Source: Maribacter algicola
GTDB taxonomy: Bacteria > Bacteroidota > Bacteroidia > Flavobacteriales > Flavobacteriaceae
DNA length: 64,000 nucleotides
Reading direction: 5' to 3'
Assembly: GCF_003933245.1 (NCBI RefSeq)
Contig: NZ_QUSX01000003.1
Span: 124,001 to 188,000 of the forward strand
A program made the position numbers and the translations under genes. Shown one piece after another: positions 8,315 to 17,064 of this stretch (positions are counted from its first letter, which is position 1; every line of letters starts with the position of its first letter). The notes under the pieces are model-generated. The model had not been told where the DNA came from. It ran no database searches and saw only the letters and a program-made list of their open reading frames with translations.

Positions 8315-8701
8315 TTAAGAATTGGAATCCAAGACTTTCAAAACTTCAGTGGCCTTGGACATTTCAGCATACTCCTTTACCGTATAGCCTTGGTCGCTCT
8401 TGATGTTCAAATTGGCCTGATTCAGTAATAATACTTTTAAAACTTCGGCCTTGTTGTACCTTGCCGCATACATAGCAGGAGTCATTCCCAAGGACTTTTC
8501 GTTTACACTTTCACCAGTGGCGAGCAAACTTCTAACTTTGTCCACGTCCCCTTGCATGGCCGCTTTGCATAGTGAATTGATATTATCGTTCATAGGCGCT
8601 ACGATTTCATGATTGGTAATGGCTTCTAAATTGACGTTTGCATAGGAGCTTGAAAAACTCAAAACCCCTAGAGAAACAGTTAGTAATATTATTTTTTTCA
8701 T
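8315..8701 (-). CDS. Secreted ankyrin-repeat protein, paralogue 1
   Basis: The 128-residue product has a signal peptide (MKKIILLTVSLGVLSFSSSYA) and about two ankyrin repeats in residues 45-125, recognisable by KSLGMTPAMYAARYNKAEVL. It is clearly paralogous to the next gene upstream (8994-9386): both share LCKA.MQGD / FCKAVMQGD, NxKSLGMTPAM and KSDQG/KSKQG at matching positions. Ankyrin repeats mediate protein binding; a periplasmic or extracellular location is implied by the signal peptide. A lone cysteine (in SLCKAAMQGD) is conserved in both copies. Function and partner are unknown. Confidence 0.8.
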   Translation of the reverse strand: MKKIILLTVSLGVLSFSSSYANVNLEAITNHEIVAPMNDNINSLCKAAMQGDVDKVRSLLATGESVNEKSLGMTPAMYAARYNKAEVLKVLLLNQANLNIKSDQGYTVKEYAEMSKATEVLKVLDSNS

Positions 8702-8927
8702 AATTAGACTATTAAATTATTATACAATTTTATTATATCCGTAAAATTAAGTATCCTATATTAGGAATTTTATATTTTAAGAAAACAATAATAAAAGATT
8801 AACAAAGACCCGCTTTTCCTTAACAGTGCTTTCCCGCTCAGAATTCCCAACCAGGAAAATGTTGCTGTAAGTCCTCCTAATTTCCATTGGACCGGCCTGA
8901 AGGACTATCCAACATCAAACAACCTAA

Positions 8928-8966
8928 AAAAAGGCCTACTCCTTCAAAATCCGGAATGGGCCTTTC
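8928..8966 (-). terminator. Terminator of ankyrin gene 2
   Basis: On the minus strand AAAGGCCCATTCC and GGAGTAGGCCTTT form a stem with a few mismatches or G-U pairs, followed by a T run. It lies about 30 bases after the stop codon at 8994, so the two ankyrin genes are probably separate transcripts. Confidence 0.65.
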
Positions 8967-8993
8967 GTCTTTTGATTGATGGTTTCTAAAATC

Positions 8994-9386
8994 TTAACTG
9001 CCCATAGCGCTTTCCAAAACAGCGAGTGCATCGGAGGCATTTGAGAGTTCGGCATATTTACTTACCGAAAAACCTTGTTTACTCTTAATTTTCAAGTCTG
9101 CACCATGGTCAATGAGCAATTGGAGCACTTCAGCCCTATTATAGCGCGCCGCAAACATGGCAGGTGTCATACCCAAGGATTTTTTGTTGATGTCTTCCCC
9201 TAATTCTATCATTCGCGCTACCGTTTCAATATCGCCCTGCATGACAGCCTTGCAAAAAGAACTAATATCATAGCTCGTTTTGCCGCTCTCCAAGACGCTG
9301 TGATTTTTGATGGATGTTTCGTTGGCCATAAGACCCGTGCCCATGAACAAAGCCGCCATGGACAACGTTAGGATTGTTTTTTTCAT
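8994..9386 (-). CDS. Secreted ankyrin-repeat protein, paralogue 2
   Basis: The 130-residue product begins with a signal peptide (MKKTILTLSMAALFMGTGLMA) and contains two ankyrin repeats (KSLGMTPAMFAARYNRAEVL, then LLIDHGADLKIKSKQGFSV). It is the paralogue of the gene at 8315-8701, about half identical over the mature part by eye. The pair is in tandem, separated by about 290 bases that hold a terminator for this gene and AT-rich sequence. The shared cysteine near residue 44 (SSFCKAVMQGD) might form an intermolecular disulfide; that is speculation. No enzyme domain is present. Confidence 0.8.
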   Translation of the reverse strand: MKKTILTLSMAALFMGTGLMANETSIKNHSVLESGKTSYDISSFCKAVMQGDIETVARMIELGEDINKKSLGMTPAMFAARYNRAEVLQLLIDHGADLKIKSKQGFSVSKYAELSNASDALAVLESAMGS

Positions 9387-9581
9387 GATGAATGAATTTT
9401 AATTGATGAATAGATTGTTCTTATATAATTATAGACGGGCCTTATGAGCATATGTTACAGGATTAACACTTATATAACTAAATTTTAACAATAGCCATAA
9501 TTTAGATTGGAGACTTTTGACAAATTCATATTATGGTTTAAAAAGAGTCTAGATGTATTAGTTATACTTAGGGAATCCTAT

Positions 9582-9589
9582 TATTTTTG
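9582..9589 (+). promoter_or_regulatory. -7 promoter box for gpmI
   Basis: TATTTTTG matches TAnnTTTG, 25 bases before the gpmI ATG. No convincing -33 TTG is visible. Confidence 0.45.
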
Positions 9590-9614
9590 ACGAACACTAT
9601 TTTACGACCCAAGG

Positions 9615-11135
9615 ATGAACAAGAAAGTTATATTAATGATATTGGACGGATGGGGAAAATCCCCAGATCCCAACGTTTCTGCAGTTGACAAGGCCAACAC
9701 GCCTTTTATTGACAGTTTGTACAAGAAATACCCCAATGCCAATTTACTTACGGACGGCATGAACGTAGGGCTTCCAGAAGGACAAATGGGCAACAGCGAG
9801 GTAGGGCACATGAACTTGGGGGCCGGTAGGATTGTCTATCAAGACCTTGCAAAAATCAATTTGGCAGTAAAGGAGAATTCCCTTAAGGATGAACCGGCAC
9901 TGAAGGATGCATTTGCCTACGCGAACCATAATAACAAACCTGTTCATTATCTAGGTCTCTTGAGTGATGGCGGGGTACATAGCCATATAGATCATTTGAA
10001 GGGGCTGATAACCGCAGGATTTGAATCTGGAGTAAAAAATATGTACATCCATGCCTTTACGGATGGCAGGGATGTAGATCCCAAAAGTGGCAAAGGATTT
10101 TTAGAAGATTTGGTTTCATTTTGTCCTGGAACTAATGCGCAATTGGCAACTGTAGTAGGAAGGTATTTTGCCATGGACCGTGACAAACGTTGGGAACGCG
10201 TAAAAAAAGCCTATGACGTAATGATCAATGCCGAAGGTGAAAAATCCACAAATATTGTTCAAAGTATACAGGATAGTTATGACAATAACATTACAGATGA
10301 ATTTGTGGAACCCATCGTAATGGTAGATGACTTGGGCAATCCTATAGGTCAGATCAAGGATGGCGATGTGGTCATATTCTTCAATTTTAGAACGGACAGG
10401 GGCCGCGAACTTACCCAGGTGCTCAGTCAGGAAGATATGCATGAACAAAATATGCACAAACTAGATCTTTACTACGTAACCATGACGAACTATGACGATT
10501 CCTTCAAAGGCGTCCATGTAGTATACGACAAGGAAAATATAAAGGAAACGTTGGGAGAAGTTCTTGCTAATGCAGGAAAGAAACAGATACGGATTGCGGA
10601 GACGGAGAAATATCCCCATGTGACGTTTTTCTTTAGCGGTGGACGGGAAGTACCCTTTGAGGGTGAAAAAAGGCTTTTATGTCCCTCACCGAAAGTGGCT
10701 ACCTATGACCTTCAGCCAGAAATGAGTGCCTATGATATTAGGGATGCCATTGTTCCCGAACTGAAAAAAGGTGAGGTAGATTTTGTATGCCTAAATTTTG
10801 CGAATCCGGATATGGTTGGACATACAGGGGTTATGGAAGCCGCTATAAAAGCTTGTGAAACCGTGGATACTTGTGCAAAGGATGTCATCACCGCCGCTAT
10901 AGAAAATGACTATTCCGTGCTGGTCATAGCGGACCATGGAAACTGTGAAACCATGGTAAACCCGGATGGATCTCCAAATACGGCACATACCACAAATCCT
11001 GTTCCGCTTATTCTAGTGGACAAGGACATTAAAAACATTAGGGACGGAGTACTGGGTGATATAGCCCCAACCATTTTAAAACTCATGGGTGTGGCAAAAT
11101 CCCCTTATATGACCCAAAAATCATTGGTGGATTAG
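9615..11135 (+). CDS. gpmI: 2,3-bisphosphoglycerate-independent phosphoglycerate mutase
   Basis: Interconverts 3-phosphoglycerate and 2-phosphoglycerate in glycolysis and gluconeogenesis, in the cytoplasm. The 506-residue length matches the family. The N-terminus MNKKVILMILDGWG supplies metal-binding Asp11, and the phospho-serine motif MGNSEVGHMNLGAGR places the catalytic serine at about residue 61. The second metal cluster is seen in NFANPDMVGHTG and VIADHGNCE. Map follows after 31 bases but has its own -7 box inside that gap, so transcription may be partly separate. The identification is secure. Confidence 0.97.
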   Translation: MNKKVILMILDGWGKSPDPNVSAVDKANTPFIDSLYKKYPNANLLTDGMNVGLPEGQMGNSEVGHMNLGAGRIVYQDLAKINLAVKENSLKDEPALKDAFAYANHNNKPVHYLGLLSDGGVHSHIDHLKGLITAGFESGVKNMYIHAFTDGRDVDPKSGKGFLEDLVSFCPGTNAQLATVVGRYFAMDRDKRWERVKKAYDVMINAEGEKSTNIVQSIQDSYDNNITDEFVEPIVMVDDLGNPIGQIKDGDVVIFFNFRTDRGRELTQVLSQEDMHEQNMHKLDLYYVTMTNYDDSFKGVHVVYDKENIKETLGEVLANAGKKQIRIAETEKYPHVTFFFSGGREVPFEGEKRLLCPSPKVATYDLQPEMSAYDIRDAIVPELKKGEVDFVCLNFANPDMVGHTGVMEAAIKACETVDTCAKDVITAAIENDYSVLVIADHGNCETMVNPDGSPNTAHTTNPVPLILVDKDIKNIRDGVLGDIAPTILKLMGVAKSPYMTQKSLVD

Positions 11136-11153
11136 CCAATTCCAAAATAAGCG

Positions 11154-11161
11154 TACTTTTG
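11154..11161 (+). promoter_or_regulatory. -7 promoter box only 5 bases before map
   Basis: TACTTTTG matches TAnnTTTG and ends 5 bases before the map ATG at 11167. If used, transcription would start at or very near the start codon, giving a leaderless or nearly leaderless mRNA. Confidence 0.45.
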
Positions 11162-11166
11162 CAGTT

Positions 11167-11985
11167 ATGGTAAAAATAAAATCGGCGGAAGAAATAGAAC
11201 TCATGCGTGAAAGCGCCCTGATTGTGTCAAAAACCTTGGGCATGTTAGCTTCTGAAATAAAGCCCGGTGTCAATGCCCTTTACCTGGACCAATTGGCGGA
11301 AACCTTTATACGGGACCATGGTGCGGAACCTGGATTTTTAGGTATGTATGATTTTCCCAATACCTTGAACATGAGTCCAAACGCCCAAGTGGTACATGGT
11401 ATTCCAAATGCTGAGCCACTAAAGGAGGGCGATATCATTTCCGTGGATTGTGGCGCCTTGAAAAATGGATTTTATGGAGATCATGCCTATACTTTTGAAG
11501 TTGGAGAAGTGGCTCCTGAGGTAAGGCAATTACTGAAGGTTACAAAAGAATCACTGTACATAGGAATACGCGAATTCAAAGCTGGCAATAGGGTTGGCGA
11601 CGTAGGTTTTGCCATTCAAAATTATTGTGAAAGCCATGGCTATGGTGTGGTACGTGAACTTGTAGGCCACGGACTGGGCAAGAAACTTCATGAAAGTCCG
11701 GAAATGCCCAATTACGGAAAAAGAGGACGTGGAAAAAAGTTCGTCGAAGGTATGACGGTGGCCATTGAACCTATGATCAACATGGGAACAAAAAATATAA
11801 AACAACTCAAGGATGGCTGGACCATTCTCACGGCAGATGGAAAACCAAGTGCTCATTTTGAACACAATGTAGCCATCGTAAATGGAAAACCGGAGCTGCT
11901 CTCCACCTTCCAATATATTTATGATGCATTAGGTATCGTATCTGATGAGGAGGATGAGTTTAGACAGACAAAACTTCAATCCTAA
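11167..11985 (+). CDS. map: Type I methionine aminopeptidase
   Basis: Removes the initiator methionine from nascent proteins. The five metal ligands are visible in order: VDCGALKNGFYGDHAY (two aspartates), GHGLGKKLHE (histidine), AIEPMI (glutamate) and FEHNVAIV (glutamate). The usual start MVKIKSAEEIELMRESA fits the family N-terminus, and 272 residues is typical for the type I enzyme without a zinc-finger extension. It lies between gpmI and a methyltransferase gene on the same strand. In many bacteria map sits near ribosomal protein genes; here it does not. Confidence 0.96.
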   Translation: MVKIKSAEEIELMRESALIVSKTLGMLASEIKPGVNALYLDQLAETFIRDHGAEPGFLGMYDFPNTLNMSPNAQVVHGIPNAEPLKEGDIISVDCGALKNGFYGDHAYTFEVGEVAPEVRQLLKVTKESLYIGIREFKAGNRVGDVGFAIQNYCESHGYGVVRELVGHGLGKKLHESPEMPNYGKRGRGKKFVEGMTVAIEPMINMGTKNIKQLKDGWTILTADGKPSAHFEHNVAIVNGKPELLSTFQYIYDALGIVSDEEDEFRQTKLQS

Positions 11986-12056
11986 TTATTGTCAAAAAGT
12001 AATTTAGAGGATAACCGATTTCTATCTGAATATATCAACCATCGTTTTTCCGATAG

Positions 12057-12821
12057 ATGAAGAAAATTTTTAAATTTTTTCTAAACATTATACCAAGGCC
12101 CCTTCTTATTAAGATAAGCTATTTGGTTCGACCTATATTGTCATTTTACTACTCAGGGAATAACTACCAAGATCCCATCGACGGCAAAAAATTCCGTAGT
12201 TTCTTGCCTTATGGTTATGAAAACCCCAGGGAAAATGTGCTTTCCCCCTCTACCCTTTCTTTGGAAAGACATAGACTTTTGTGGCTTTTTTTGAAAAACG
12301 AAACCAATTTTTTTCAAGATAACCTAAAGGTATTGCACTTTGCCCCAGAACAGGCTTTTTATAAAAGATTTAGAGAACTTAAAAACCTGGATTACATTAC
12401 TACCGACCTAAATTCCCCCTTGGCCGATGTAAAAGCCGACATTTGTAATCTACCTTTCGAAAGTAATAAATTTGATGTCATTTTATGCAATCATGTTTTG
12501 GAGCACATTCCAAACGATACCAAGGCCATGGAGGAACTCTATAGGGTTTTAAAACCAGGTGGTTGGGGTGTTTTTCAAATACCGCAGGATTTAAATAGAG
12601 AAATTACCTTTGAAGACAATTCCATAACGGACAGAAAAGAAAGGGCCAGATTATTCGGTCAATACGACCATGTAAGAATTTATGGAAAGGATTATTTTGG
12701 AAAGTTACGATCCGTAGGTTTTCAGGTATTTGAAATCGATATGACCTCTTATATGCCCATGGAGGAAATTGAAAAATATAGATTGGCTAAAGGAGAAATT
12801 ATTCCTTTGGTTAAAAAATAA
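12057..12821 (+). CDS. Class I SAM-dependent methyltransferase
   Basis: The 254-residue protein has the methyltransferase type 11 core: LKVLHFAPEQ (degenerate motif I), an acidic ribose-binding step at DYITTDLNSPL, KADICNLPFESNKFDVILC (motif II) and HVLEHIPNDTKAMEELYRVL (post-motif). The basic, aromatic N-terminus (KKIFKFFLNIIPRPLLIKI) could be a membrane-associated helix. The substrate cannot be read from sequence. The stop codon abuts the stop of apbE on the other strand (convergent, zero spacing), with no terminator hairpin between. Confidence 0.85.
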   Translation: MKKIFKFFLNIIPRPLLIKISYLVRPILSFYYSGNNYQDPIDGKKFRSFLPYGYENPRENVLSPSTLSLERHRLLWLFLKNETNFFQDNLKVLHFAPEQAFYKRFRELKNLDYITTDLNSPLADVKADICNLPFESNKFDVILCNHVLEHIPNDTKAMEELYRVLKPGGWGVFQIPQDLNREITFEDNSITDRKERARLFGQYDHVRIYGKDYFGKLRSVGFQVFEIDMTSYMPMEEIEKYRLAKGEIIPLVKK

Positions 12822-13820
12822 CTATTCTACCAAAAGTTCCTTAAATCCTTTGGTAAGAAATTCTTGGGTAACTCCTTTTTCATCCAAATAAATAATATAA
12901 GCTTCAAGGTCCTTGTTATAGTTTATAACCTTAAAAGCTTCGTGTAAATCCATGGCCATAAATGCAGTGGCATAGGCATCGGCCGTGGCACAATTATTGG
13001 CTAAAATAGTGACCCCTAACGTATTGGAGTTCTTAGTATAACCTGTAATAGGATCAATAGTATGTACATATTTATTGCCTGTAGTACTATCCACCCTATA
13101 TTTTCTATAGTTCCCTGAGGAGGCCAGGGCCTTATCGGACATGTTTATCAATAGCTTCAATTGTCTACCTTCTTCTGCTTGTGGATCGTCAATACCCACG
13201 ACCCAAGGCTTTTCCTTTTCCAAATTTATTCCCTTTGCAACCACTTCACCGCCTACTTCCACCAGATAATTTTGAATGCCTTTCTGATCAAGCATAACCG
13301 CCAACCTATCTATGGCATATCCTTTGGCTATGGCATTAAAATCAAAATAGATATTGGGATTATCCTTAACGATTCTATTCTGCGGAGTAAGCGAGACCTT
13401 ATTGAACCCTACATAACCCAACAAACTATCCACCGCCAAGCTGTCCATAGCGATTTGTTCCCCGGGACCGAAGCCCCATGCATTGACCAGTGTGCCTACG
13501 GTTGGGTCAAAATACCCCCTTGTTTCCTTATAGACCTTTCTTGAAAGCTCAAAAACTTCCCGGAACATATTATCCACAACGACAAGACTATCGCCCCGAT
13601 TTATTTTTGAAATATCTGAATCATGAATATAGGTCGATAAAGATCGATTTACAGCGGTAAAAACAGAATCAATATTTTTTCCTAAATCCAACTCCTCGCT
13701 TGCTAGATATATAATATTGAAACTCGTACCAAGTGCCTCACCCCTTGTTTGATTTCGTACAATCCCTTTATTACAGGAAAAAACAAAAAGTACTCCTGCC
13801 AAACAAATCCATTTCCTCAT
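12822..13820 (-). CDS. apbE: FAD:protein FMN transferase (ApbE), lipoprotein
   Basis: Transfers FMN covalently to a threonine on the NqrB and NqrC subunits, acting on the periplasmic side. The 332-residue product has a lipoprotein signal (CLAGVLFVFSC, Cys16) and ApbE core motifs: GTSFNIIY near the N-terminus, AIAKGYAIDR, EVGGEVVAKG and HTIDPITGY. Its ATG shares one base with the stop of the preceding small gene (TAATG), so the two are translationally coupled. It lies just downstream of the nqrABCDEF operon, beyond a terminator, and the context supports the substrate assignment. Confidence 0.95.
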   Translation of the reverse strand: MRKWICLAGVLFVFSCNKGIVRNQTRGEALGTSFNIIYLASEELDLGKNIDSVFTAVNRSLSTYIHDSDISKINRGDSLVVVDNMFREVFELSRKVYKETRGYFDPTVGTLVNAWGFGPGEQIAMDSLAVDSLLGYVGFNKVSLTPQNRIVKDNPNIYFDFNAIAKGYAIDRLAVMLDQKGIQNYLVEVGGEVVAKGINLEKEKPWVVGIDDPQAEEGRQLKLLINMSDKALASSGNYRKYRVDSTTGNKYVHTIDPITGYTKNSNTLGVTILANNCATADAYATAFMAMDLHEAFKVINYNKDLEAYIIYLDEKGVTQEFLTKGFKELLVE

Positions 13821-14185
13821 TATTCAATTTCTATTAATCCTTCATAATCCACAATATACTCTTCGTTAAGGTATACCGGCAAATTGTAATCCTTTGCATT
13901 CACCAAACCCACGGGCGCATAAAAGACTTTAGCCTCAAATTTTAATGCATGATCCCTCATTTTATATAAATCAGCCCTAAAAAAATCCAAATCCAAGGGG
14001 TCACCGGGGTATTCGATCGCCTTTACCACAACAAAACTCATCTTCTTTTCCTTGATACAAACGAATTGCGGATTTTTTCGAAGTTCGCTATTAACTGCCA
14101 AGAATTCGTACCCATCACCCTCCAGTTGCTTTCCTACCAAATTCATGGCCAAATTATGAAGTTCCTGTTCTGTTAATGGTTTCAT
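13820..14185 (-). CDS. Small conserved Nqr-associated protein, function unknown
   Basis: A 121-residue soluble protein (MKPLTEQELHNLAMNLVGKQ) with no signal peptide or membrane segment. Residues about 20-110 look alpha/beta (YEFLAVNSELRKNPQFVCI, then FEAKVFYAPVGLVNAKDYNL). Homologues in Flavobacteria are often labelled as Nqr subunit F because of their position, but this protein has no 2Fe-2S motif, FAD domain or NADH site, so that label is not supported. It sits between the nqrF terminator and apbE and is coupled to apbE by a one-base overlap. A role in Nqr assembly or flavinylation is a reasonable guess only. Confidence 0.7.
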   Translation of the reverse strand: MKPLTEQELHNLAMNLVGKQLEGDGYEFLAVNSELRKNPQFVCIKEKKMSFVVVKAIEYPGDPLDLDFFRADLYKMRDHALKFEAKVFYAPVGLVNAKDYNLPVYLNEEYIVDYEGLIEIE

Positions 14186-14266
14186 TGTTTCAAACTTTTA
14201 GTGCCACTCTTAGGAAAAAAACTGGAAAAACATCGAATTCAGTGAATCCTATAAATTCTTTTCCAA

Positions 14267-14298
14267 AAAAAACCGATATGTTGGCATATCGGTTTTTC
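14267..14298 (-). terminator. Terminator of the nqrABCDEF operon
   Basis: On the minus strand AAAACCGATATG, loop CCAA, CATATCGGTTTT, then further T residues: a near-perfect 12-bp stem. It starts about 20 bases after the nqrF stop and separates nqr from the small gene plus apbE. Confidence 0.88.
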
Positions 14299-14319
14299 CT
14301 GTTTTTGTTTTTCTTATGC

Positions 14320-15627
14320 TTAACCTCCGAAATCGTCGAATCGAATATTTTCATCGGGAATACCAAAATCCTCCCCCATTTTCTGAACTGCCTTGTTCAT
14401 AAGAGGAGGTCCACAAAAGTATAATTCAATATCTTCGGGTGATTCATGTTTACTCAAATAATTGTCGATTACACAGTTATGTATAAACCCTACGAAGCCA
14501 TCCCCTGGCGCATCGATATCTTCCTTCACTTTCCAATTGTCTTCCTCCAAAGGCTCTGAAAGGGCCAGATAAAACTTGAAGTTAGGAAACTCCTTTTCAA
14601 GTTGATAGAAGTGATCTAAATAAAACAGTTCCCTCTTGGACCTACCACCATACCAATAAGTAACTTTTCTTTTTGTTTTCAGTGTCTTAAAGAGATGATA
14701 CAAATGGGAACGCATAGGGGCCATTCCGGCTCCACCACCCACATATAACATTTCAGCATCTGACTCATTAATAAAAAATTCACCGTAAGGTCCGGATATG
14801 ATACAATCATCCCCGGGTTTTAAGCTGAATATGTAGGAAGATGCAATTCCTGGGTTTACGTCCATCCACCCATTTTTGGACCTATCCCACGGTGGCGTCG
14901 CAATACGCACATTGAGCATAATTTCACGCCCTTCCGCTGGATACGAGGCCATGGAGTATGCCCTTTCAACCGTTTCAGGATTTTTCATTACCAAAGGCCA
15001 CAGATTGAATTTATCCCATTCCGCCTGAAATTTATCGGGCGTATCGTGCTCCTCTGGATGCGCTGTGATATCTATATCAGAATATTTTATCTCACATTCC
15101 GGTATTTCTATTTGAATATAGCCACCAGCCTTATAGTTCATATCTTCAGGGATTTCCACTACAAATTCCTTAATGAAAGAAGCAACGTTATAATTCCTTA
15201 CGACCTTGGCATTCCATTTCTTTATCCCGAAAACCTCTTCGGGGATGGTAATCTCCATATCCTGCTTTACCTTCACTTGACAAGCCAAACGGGCACCATG
15301 GTTCAATTCCTTTTTAGAGAAATGAGGTGTTTCCGTAGGCAAAGCCTCACCACCACCGGATAATACATGGCACTCACATTGAATGCAGGTACCTCCACCA
15401 CCGCAAGCAGAAGGCAAAAATATTTTTTGGTTTCCCAACGTGGAAAGCAAGGAACTACCAGAGCCTACTTCTATTTTTTTCTCACCATTTATAGTGATAG
15501 TTACGGGTCCGGATGGTGAAAGTTTTTCCTTTGTGAACAATAACAAAGCCACTAATATCATCAGTAGGATTAAGAAAGCGACTACCGTGATCAATATTGT
15601 TCCACCTGTACTTGCAGCTAAAATCAT
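14320..15627 (-). CDS. nqrF: Na+-translocating NADH:quinone reductase subunit F
   Basis: Electron entry subunit: oxidises NADH through FAD and passes electrons to a 2Fe-2S centre. One N-terminal membrane helix is seen (ILITVVAFLILLMILVALLL). The ferredoxin domain has cysteines at 75, 81, 84 and 116 (ACGGGGTCIQC, ARLACQV). The FAD/NADH reductase domain includes RAYSMASYP, YVGGGAGMAPMRS and FCGPPLMN. At 435 residues it is slightly longer than most family members (about 407). It is the last gene of the six-gene nqr operon. Confidence 0.97.
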   Translation of the reverse strand: MILAASTGGTILITVVAFLILLMILVALLLFTKEKLSPSGPVTITINGEKKIEVGSGSSLLSTLGNQKIFLPSACGGGGTCIQCECHVLSGGGEALPTETPHFSKKELNHGARLACQVKVKQDMEITIPEEVFGIKKWNAKVVRNYNVASFIKEFVVEIPEDMNYKAGGYIQIEIPECEIKYSDIDITAHPEEHDTPDKFQAEWDKFNLWPLVMKNPETVERAYSMASYPAEGREIMLNVRIATPPWDRSKNGWMDVNPGIASSYIFSLKPGDDCIISGPYGEFFINESDAEMLYVGGGAGMAPMRSHLYHLFKTLKTKRKVTYWYGGRSKRELFYLDHFYQLEKEFPNFKFYLALSEPLEEDNWKVKEDIDAPGDGFVGFIHNCVIDNYLSKHESPEDIELYFCGPPLMNKAVQKMGEDFGIPDENIRFDDFGG

Positions 15628-15632
15628 GCCTT

Positions 15633-16394
15633 TTATTTTACGTCGTTATAGGAGATTTCCTTCTCGTCAATCTCAGAATTATTTTCAGTTACCTCTTTTG
15701 TTGGTGTTTCTATCTTTTCCTCTTTGGGTGCTTCAATTTGTACGGTTTCCTGGGCATCTTCTGCTGCCTCATCACCACCTGTCAACATACCTCCAAAGCT
15801 TTGGAACCCTATCCCCATTAAACCGGTTATAATAAAAGTAATTCCCAAGCCCCTTAATGGCGCAGGAACATTGGAATATCTTATTTTTTCACGGATGGCC
15901 GCTATAGCCAAAATCGCCAAAAACCAGCCTATACCCGAACTAAGACCATAATTAAAGGCTAGTCCGAAAGTTTCGATTTGTCTAGATTGCATAAAAAGAG
16001 AACCACCGAGAATAGCACAGTTCACTGCAATCAAAGGCAGGAAGATACCCAAGGAGTTATACAACGATGGAGAAAATTTTTCTACAACTATCTCCACCAA
16101 TTGAACCATAGTAGCTATGGTTGCAATGAACAAGATGAAAGAAAGGAAACTTAGATTGTAATCCGCGTATTCCGGGCCTAACCACGACAATGCACCTTCT
16201 TGTAGAAGGTATCTATCCAATAACCAATTCAAGGGAACGGTTACCGCGAGTACAAATATTACTGCTGCACCAAGACCAACGGCCGTTGCCACTTTTTTGG
16301 ATACCGCCAAATAGGAACACATTCCTAAGAACACGGCGAATACCATATTGTCAATAAAAATGGACCTAAAAAACAATTCTATATGTTCTAACAT
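15633..16394 (-). CDS. nqrE: Na+-translocating NADH:quinone reductase subunit E with extra charged C-terminal tail
   Basis: Integral membrane subunit that, with NqrD, forms the Fe centre and part of the Na+ path. The first ~200 residues match the family (FFRSIFIDNMVFAVFLGMCS, VNCAILGGSLFMQSR, GIGWFLAILAIAAIREKI) with six membrane helices. The product is 253 residues rather than about 200: from about residue 206 there is an added acidic and lysine-rich tail (GGDEAAEDAQETVQIEAPKE and onward to SYNDVK) that looks disordered. The gene order D-E-F is standard, with 5 bases to nqrF. Confidence 0.95.
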   Translation of the reverse strand: MLEHIELFFRSIFIDNMVFAVFLGMCSYLAVSKKVATAVGLGAAVIFVLAVTVPLNWLLDRYLLQEGALSWLGPEYADYNLSFLSFILFIATIATMVQLVEIVVEKFSPSLYNSLGIFLPLIAVNCAILGGSLFMQSRQIETFGLAFNYGLSSGIGWFLAILAIAAIREKIRYSNVPAPLRGLGITFIITGLMGIGFQSFGGMLTGGDEAAEDAQETVQIEAPKEEKIETPTKEVTENNSEIDEKEISYNDVK

Positions 16395-16415
16395 AATGTA
16401 TTTATAAGTATGTTA

Positions 16416-17063
16416 TTAATTCTCTTCTATCAAAGCAGGATTTCTGGATCGCTGTACCCAAATTATGATTCCAACAACAATCAAGGCCGCAGGTGGTATA
16501 ATCATGAACCCGTTATTCTCATAACCAAAGGAATACAGACCGGTTTTCTCTATAGGGTCACCAAAAACCGGGTATCCAAAAAGAGTTCCTGATCCCAATA
16601 GCTCCCTAAAAAAACCTACAATAACCAAAATAATGCCATACCCTAATGAGTTACCAATTCCATCCAAAAAGGATCTCCAAAGTCCATTCCCTAAAGCAAA
16701 AGCCTCAAAACGTCCCATGATGATGCAATTGGTAATAATCAATCCTACGAATACGGAAAGCGTTTTACTTAATGGATAAGCAAAAGCTTTGAGTACTTGA
16801 TCCACTACAATTACTAGAGTTGCCACAACGATTAACTGAACGATAATTCTGATTTTCGATGGGATGATATTCCTCATCGCAGAAATAACCACGTTTCCTA
16901 GACCTAAGACGAACATCACCGCAATTGCCATAACAACGGAAGCCTTAAGTTCAGCGGTAATGGCCAATGCGGAACAGATTCCCAATACCTGAATGGTAAT
17001 AGGGTTATTATCCGCTAATGGATCCTTAATTAGATTTGCATCCTTTTTTGATAAAAGTCCCAT
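16416..17063 (-). CDS. nqrD: Na+-translocating NADH:quinone reductase subunit D
   Basis: Membrane subunit paired with NqrE. The 215-residue protein starts MGLLSKKDANLIKDPLADNN and has about six membrane helices. Family motifs include GICSALAITAELKASVVMA and VGLIITNCIIMGRFEAFAL, with the conserved cysteines (in GICSA and TNCIIMG) that ligate the iron centre between D and E. It starts one base downstream of the nqrC stop, so the genes are tightly coupled. Confidence 0.96.
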   Translation of the reverse strand: MGLLSKKDANLIKDPLADNNPITIQVLGICSALAITAELKASVVMAIAVMFVLGLGNVVISAMRNIIPSKIRIIVQLIVVATLVIVVDQVLKAFAYPLSKTLSVFVGLIITNCIIMGRFEAFALGNGLWRSFLDGIGNSLGYGIILVIVGFFRELLGSGTLFGYPVFGDPIEKTGLYSFGYENNGFMIIPPAALIVVGIIIWVQRSRNPALIEEN

Positions 17064-17064
17064 A

